DNA of 8,134 bases from JACDDK01 sp035689095 (GTDB taxonomy: Bacteria > Actinomycetota > Rubrobacteria > Rubrobacterales > Rubrobacteraceae). The position numbers and the translations under genes were made by a program. The stretch lies in NCBI GenBank assembly GCA_035689095.1, contig DASSMB010000170.1, positions 1 to 8,134 on the forward strand, written 5' to 3'. Below are positions 5,947 to 8,134 of this stretch, piece by piece. Positions within the stretch are counted from its first letter, which is position 1. Each line of letters begins with the position of its first letter. A model generated the notes under the pieces. That model ran no database searches. It saw only the letters and a list, made by a program, of their open reading frames with translations, and was not told the origin of the DNA.

Positions 5947-6481
5947 GTTGAGAGACAGGTACCGGGAAGAAGTCGCTCCGGCGCTCAAGGAGAAGTTCGG
6001 CATCGAGAACCCGATGCGGATACCGAAGCTGGAGAAGATCGTGGTGAACATGGGGGTCGGCGAGGCCGTGGTCAACAGCAAGGCGATGGACGGCGCGATG
6101 GAGGACCTCGCCAAGATCACCGGCCAGAAGCCGCAGCTAAGGCGGGCTCGCAAGAGCATCGCGGGGTTCAAGATCCGTGAGGGCATGCCTGTCGGCGCGA
6201 GGGTTACGCTGCGGGGCGACCGGATGTGGGAGTTCCTGGACCGGCTGGTCTCGATAGCCCTGCCGCGGACGCGGGACTTCCGGGGGATCAGCCCGAACTC
6301 CTTCGACGGGCGCGGCAACTTCGCGCTGGGCTTGCGCGAGCAGCTAATTTTCCCGGAGATCAGCTACGACTCCGTGGACGCCACGCGCGGTCTGGACGTG
6401 GCGGTTGTGACGACGGCGGAGACCGACGAAGAGGCCCGGGAGCTTTTGCGGCTGCTCGGTATGCCGTTCCGGCAGAGTTAA
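5939..6481 (+). CDS. rplE: 50S ribosomal protein L5 (uL5)
   Basis: L5 binds 5S rRNA in the central protuberance and contacts P-site tRNA and S13 of the 30S head. The product is 180 residues, the standard length. It begins MARLRDRYREEVAPALKEKFG, followed by NPMRIPKLEKIVVNMGVGEA, ITGQKPQLRRARKSIAGFKIREGMPVGARVTLRG, and DFRGISPNSFDGRGNFALGLREQLIFPEI, all core blocks. The ATG at 5939 overlaps the rplX stop by 8 nt; AAGGA at 5929-5933 is suitably spaced. In-frame codons upstream to 5912 would add nine residues not expected for the family. The overlap implies coupled translation with L24. In E. coli the S8 repressor site lies around the start of this gene; I see no clear counterpart by eye. Confidence 0.98.
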   Translation: MARLRDRYREEVAPALKEKFGIENPMRIPKLEKIVVNMGVGEAVVNSKAMDGAMEDLAKITGQKPQLRRARKSIAGFKIREGMPVGARVTLRGDRMWEFLDRLVSIALPRTRDFRGISPNSFDGRGNFALGLREQLIFPEISYDSVDATRGLDVAVVTTAETDEEARELLRLLGMPFRQS

Positions 6482-6491
6482 GGGGTTATTG

Positions 6492-6677
6492 ATGACGAGG
6501 AAAGCGTTGCTCGTAAAGCAGCAAAAGCAGCAGAAGTTCGGGGTGCGGGAGTACAGTCGCTGCCAGCGGTGCGGCCGTTCCCGCGGGTACTACAGGAAGT
6601 TCGGCCTCTGCAGGATCTGCCTGCGGGAGCTGGCGCACGAGGGGAAGATCCCCGGCGTAACGAAAGCGAGTTGGTAG
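6492..6677 (+). CDS. rpsN: 30S ribosomal protein S14, zinc-binding type (uS14)
   Basis: S14 is a small-subunit head protein. The 61-residue length and the four cysteines mark the zinc-ribbon (type Z, C+) version: Cys24-X2-Cys27 and Cys40-X2-Cys43 are 12 residues apart. The sequence YSRCQRCGRSRGYYRKFGLCRICLRELAHEGKIPGVTKASW is a textbook match. A TTG directly before the ATG (6489) could add one residue, but the family starts with M-x-K/R-K-A-L, so the ATG at 6492 is preferred; AAGGGG at 6480-6485 is well placed for it. Keeping the zinc form within the spc cluster is the ancestral arrangement. Some actinobacteria hold a second, zinc-free copy elsewhere, used under zinc shortage; none lies in this window. 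Confidence 0.98.
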   Translation: MTRKALLVKQQKQQKFGVREYSRCQRCGRSRGYYRKFGLCRICLRELAHEGKIPGVTKASW

Positions 6678-6681
6678 CAAG

Positions 6682-7080
6682 ATGTCGGTTAACGATCCAA
6701 TAGCGGATTTCCTCACCCGTATCCGCAATGCACAGATGGCGAAGCACGAGACGGCCGAGATGCCGCACTCGAGGATGAAGGTCGAGTTGGCTCGTATCCT
6801 GAAGGAGCAGGGCTACATCAACGACTTCTCCGAGAAGGGCGCCGGGGCCGAGGCGAGACTCGTTATAGAGCTGAAGTACGGCCCGGATGGACGCCGCGGC
6901 ATCACCGGCCTGCGGCGTATGAGCCGCCCCGGACGCCGGGTGTACCGGAAGCAGAACGACATCCCGCGCGTCCTGGACGGGCTGGGTGTGGCTATCCTCT
7001 CTACCTCGCGGGGAATTCTCACCGACCATGCCGCTCGCCGGCAGGGTATCGGCGGCGAAGTCCTCTGCTTCGTGTACTAG
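6682..7080 (+). CDS. rpsH: 30S ribosomal protein S8 (uS8)
   Basis: S8 is a primary 16S rRNA-binding protein of the central domain and, in E. coli, the translational repressor of the spc operon. The product is 132 residues, normal. It begins MSVNDPIADFLTRIRNAQ, followed by PHSRMKVELARILKEQGYI, and ends with the family signature STSRGILTDHAARRQGIGGEVLCFVY. The ATG at 6682 lies 4 nt after the S14 stop. Unlike most genes here it has no clear purine-rich ribosome binding site (the preceding bases are GAGTTGGTAGCAAG), so it probably relies on coupling with S14. Whether S8 autoregulates this operon cannot be judged from the sequence alone. Confidence 0.98.
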   Translation: MSVNDPIADFLTRIRNAQMAKHETAEMPHSRMKVELARILKEQGYINDFSEKGAGAEARLVIELKYGPDGRRGITGLRRMSRPGRRVYRKQNDIPRVLDGLGVAILSTSRGILTDHAARRQGIGGEVLCFVY

Positions 7081-7095
7081 GAGGTTTCGAGGAAT

Positions 7096-7629
7096 ATGTC
7101 TAGAATCGGAAAAGCGCCGGTCGAGTTGCCGGGTGGAGTGAACGCCGAAGTCTCGGTCCGAAGCGTGAAAGTTACGGGGCCGAAGGGCGAGCTGACCGTG
7201 CCGGTGGGCCGCGGCGTCAAGGTAAATCAGGACGACGGAAGTCTCGTCGTCGAGCGGGCGTCGGACGCGCCGGAGCACCGGGCGATGCACGGGCTCACGC
7301 GGTCTCTGCTCCAGAATGCCGTAACGGGCGTGACGGACGGGTTCACGCGGACGCTGAACATCGCGGGTGTCGGTTATAGGGCGCAGTTACAGGGCCGGGA
7401 CATCAACCTGCAGGTTGGGTACTCGCACCCTGTCTCGGTAACGCCGCGCGAGGGGATAGAATTCGAGGTCCCGAGCCCTACGGTGATCATCGTGCGGGGC
7501 ATAGACAAGCAGCGGGTTGGTCAGACGGCGGCTGAGATCCGCAAGGTCCGGCCACCGGAGCCGTACAAGGGCAAGGGCATCCGCTACAGCGACGAGCAGA
7601 TCCGGCGCAAGGTCGGCAAGGCCGGCTAA
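7096..7629 (+). CDS. rplF: 50S ribosomal protein L6 (uL6)
   Basis: L6 sits at the base of the L7/L12 stalk near the sarcin-ricin loop, close to the factor-binding site. The product is 177 residues, the usual length, built from two related domains. It begins MSRIGKAPVELPGGV and contains VTGPKGELTVPV, ERASDAPEHRAMHGLTRSLLQNAV and the GVGYRAQLQG segment. It ends with the family signature PPEPYKGKGIRYSDEQIRRKVGKAG. The ATG at 7096 follows a 15-nt gap after rpsH. AGGAGGT at 7079-7085, which overlaps the rpsH stop, is a strong ribosome binding site at the long end of normal spacing. Confidence 0.98.
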   Translation: MSRIGKAPVELPGGVNAEVSVRSVKVTGPKGELTVPVGRGVKVNQDDGSLVVERASDAPEHRAMHGLTRSLLQNAVTGVTDGFTRTLNIAGVGYRAQLQGRDINLQVGYSHPVSVTPREGIEFEVPSPTVIIVRGIDKQRVGQTAAEIRKVRPPEPYKGKGIRYSDEQIRRKVGKAG

Positions 7630-7639
7630 GGGAGGAAGT

Positions 7640-7990
7640 ATGGCTGTTCTACAGAAGAGAGCGCACAGGGAGACGCGGCGCAAGCGCGTCCGGCGCAAGA
7701 TCGCCGGGACCGCGGAGCGTCCGCGCCTCTCGGTCTACCGCTCGAACGTCAATATCTACGCCCAGCTCATCGACGACGACGCGGGTCACACGCTGGCGTC
7801 AGCGGACTCCCGAGAAGTGGGAGATGCGGAGAACCGCAAGGATGCCGCCCGCAAGGTCGGAGAGTTGATCGCTCGCAAGGCGTCCGACGCCGGGATAGAG
7901 ACGGTCGTTTTCGACCGGGGCGGAAACAGGTACCACGGCCGCATCGCGGCGCTCGCAGAGGGCGCGCGCGAGGGCGGGCTGAAACTCTAA
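7640..7990 (+). CDS. rplR: 50S ribosomal protein L18 (uL18)
   Basis: L18 binds 5S rRNA and helps anchor it in the central protuberance together with L5. The product is 116 residues, a normal length. The N-terminus is strongly basic (KRAHRETRRKRVRRKIAGTAERPRLSVYRSNVNIYAQLIDDD), and the C-terminus VVFDRGGNRYHGRIAALAEGAREGGLKL carries the conserved FDRGG and HGR...LA..ARE.GL patterns. The frame is open upstream inside rplF, but the ATG at 7640 starts the family N-terminus and has GGAGG at 7631-7635. Its last codons and stop lie within an 11-bp tandem repeat that continues into the following spacer. Confidence 0.98.
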   Translation: MAVLQKRAHRETRRKRVRRKIAGTAERPRLSVYRSNVNIYAQLIDDDAGHTLASADSREVGDAENRKDAARKVGELIARKASDAGIETVVFDRGGNRYHGRIAALAEGAREGGLKL

Positions 7991-8005
7991 GAGAACTCTA
8001 AGAGA
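7983..8005 (+). repeat. 11-bp tandem repeat across the L18 stop codon
   Basis: AACTCTAAGAG occurs at 7983-7993 and again, perfectly, at 7994-8004, with one more matching A at 8005. The first copy holds the last codons of rplR and its TAA; the second lies in the spacer. Each copy contains the near-palindrome CTCT-A-AGAG. The pocket is A+T-rich compared with its surroundings. The simplest reading is a small tandem duplication by slippage. The possible hairpins have only about 4-bp stems, so a regulatory role is not supported by sequence alone. Confidence 0.9.
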
Positions 8006-8008
8006 TTT

Positions 8009-8014
8009 AGGAGG
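8009..8014 (+). promoter_or_regulatory. Ribosome binding site for the TTG-started S5 gene
   Basis: AGGAGG is a perfect Shine-Dalgarno core ending 6 nt before TTG at 8021. Between the rplR stop and 8021 this frame has no ATG, GTG or other TTG codon, so this site decides the start of the next gene. Confidence 0.85.
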
Positions 8015-8020
8015 AACATC

Positions 8021-8134
8021 TTGGGTCGTCCAAGGAACGATAACAGAGGCGGAGCGCCGGGTGGTCCGGGTGGCCGCGGCGGTGGTCCGGGTGGCCGTGG
8101 AGGCGGTCCCGGTGGTCAGGGCGGTCGCGGCGGA
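8021..8134 (+). CDS. rpsE: Probable 30S ribosomal protein S5 (uS5), N-terminal part with Gly/Pro/Arg repeats (partial)
   Basis: Only 38 codons are present before the window ends, and the conserved S5 core is not reached. The assignment rests on position, because rpsE follows rplR in the bacterial spc order, and on the fact that actinobacterial S5 proteins often have Gly/Arg-rich N-terminal tails. S5 lies at the mRNA entry channel with S3 and S4 and affects decoding fidelity. The start is TTG at 8021 with AGGAGG at 8009-8014; no other start is available in frame. After MGRPRNDNRGGAP come heptads of the type GGPGGRG at residues 14-20, 21-27 and 28-34 (Gln for Arg in the third). The segment is basic, highly flexible and RGG-like. 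An unrelated Gly-rich protein inserted here is possible but unlikely. Confidence 0.8.
   Translation, partial: MGRPRNDNRGGAPGGPGGRGGGPGGRGGGPGGQGGRGG
8060..8122 (+). repeat. Coding 21-bp repeat (GGPGGRG heptads) in the S5 N-terminus
   Basis: There are three in-phase 21-bp units at 8060-8080, 8081-8101 and 8102-8122, followed by a degenerate partial unit (GRGG) at the window edge. Units 1 and 2 differ only at two third-codon positions (CGC/CGT and GGC/GGA). Unit 3 differs by several silent changes and one CGN-to-CAG change (Arg to Gln). This pattern points to duplication followed by selection for the peptide. Confidence 0.88.

Noticed and set aside
6489..6491. TTG as the start of S14
   Set aside because: The next codon is ATG and gives the family N-terminus at better spacing from AAGGGG.
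7985..8004. Transcription terminator between L18 and S5
   Set aside because: The possible stems are only about 4 bp, A+T-rich and not followed by a T run.
8060..8134. CRISPR-like or intergenic repeat array
   Set aside because: The units are 21 bp, directly adjacent without spacers, in frame, and vary mainly at third codon positions, so they are protein-coding repeats.
1..8134. Mobile element, phage, defence or biosynthetic system
   Set aside because: All sequence is accounted for by canonical ribosomal genes in standard order; no transposase, integrase, inverted repeats or foreign composition are visible.

Overview
This window is a solid block of translation genes, all on the + strand: the tail of tuf (EF-Tu), then the complete S10 cluster (S10-L3-L4-L23-L2-S19-L22-S3-L16-L29-S17), then the first part of the spc cluster (L14-L24-L5-S14-S8-L6-L18 and the first 38 codons of S5). 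Gene order is canonical for bacteria. Every gene is intact apart from the two cut by the window edges.

The DNA is G+C-rich. S14 is the short zinc-ribbon type, and S17 carries a long N-terminal extension as some actinobacterial S17 proteins do. L3 begins with an unusual GRKRHMTQ motif. Together these suggest a deep-branching actinobacterium, with Rubrobacter or a relative as my best guess. That placement is inference from memory of the families and was not tested by a search.

Layout: 1-151 tuf 3' end; 159-5258 S10 cluster; 5258-7990 spc cluster up to L18; 8021-8134 the start of S5. Packing is extreme. Between genes there are overlaps of 8 nt (L24/L5) or 1 nt (S19/L22, L16/L29, S17/L14), direct abutments (L2/S19, L22/S3), or gaps of 1-15 nt. 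The only longer gap is 30 nt, before S5. tuf runs into rpsJ after 7 nt and S17 overlaps L14 by 1 nt, so the str, S10 and spc units look like one transcription unit. There is no room for the separate S10 leader or spc promoter known from E. coli, and I see no promoter or terminator. No stretch over 300 bases lacks a gene.

The products assemble together. S10, S19, S3, S17, S14, S8 and S5 go into the 30S subunit. L3, L4, L23, L2, L22, L16, L29, L14, L24, L5, L6 and L18 go into the 50S subunit. EF-Tu brings aminoacyl-tRNA to the finished ribosome.

This is a housekeeping region and I found no new enzymatic or defence system. Two protein features deserve a second look. S17 has a strongly acidic N-terminal extension of about 70 residues. 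The protein in the S5 position starts at TTG and begins with a Gly/Pro/Arg heptad repeat that resembles the N-terminus of eukaryotic uS5 (RPS2). Smaller points are an 11-bp tandem repeat at the L18 stop codon and frequent ATA codons in these highly expressed genes.
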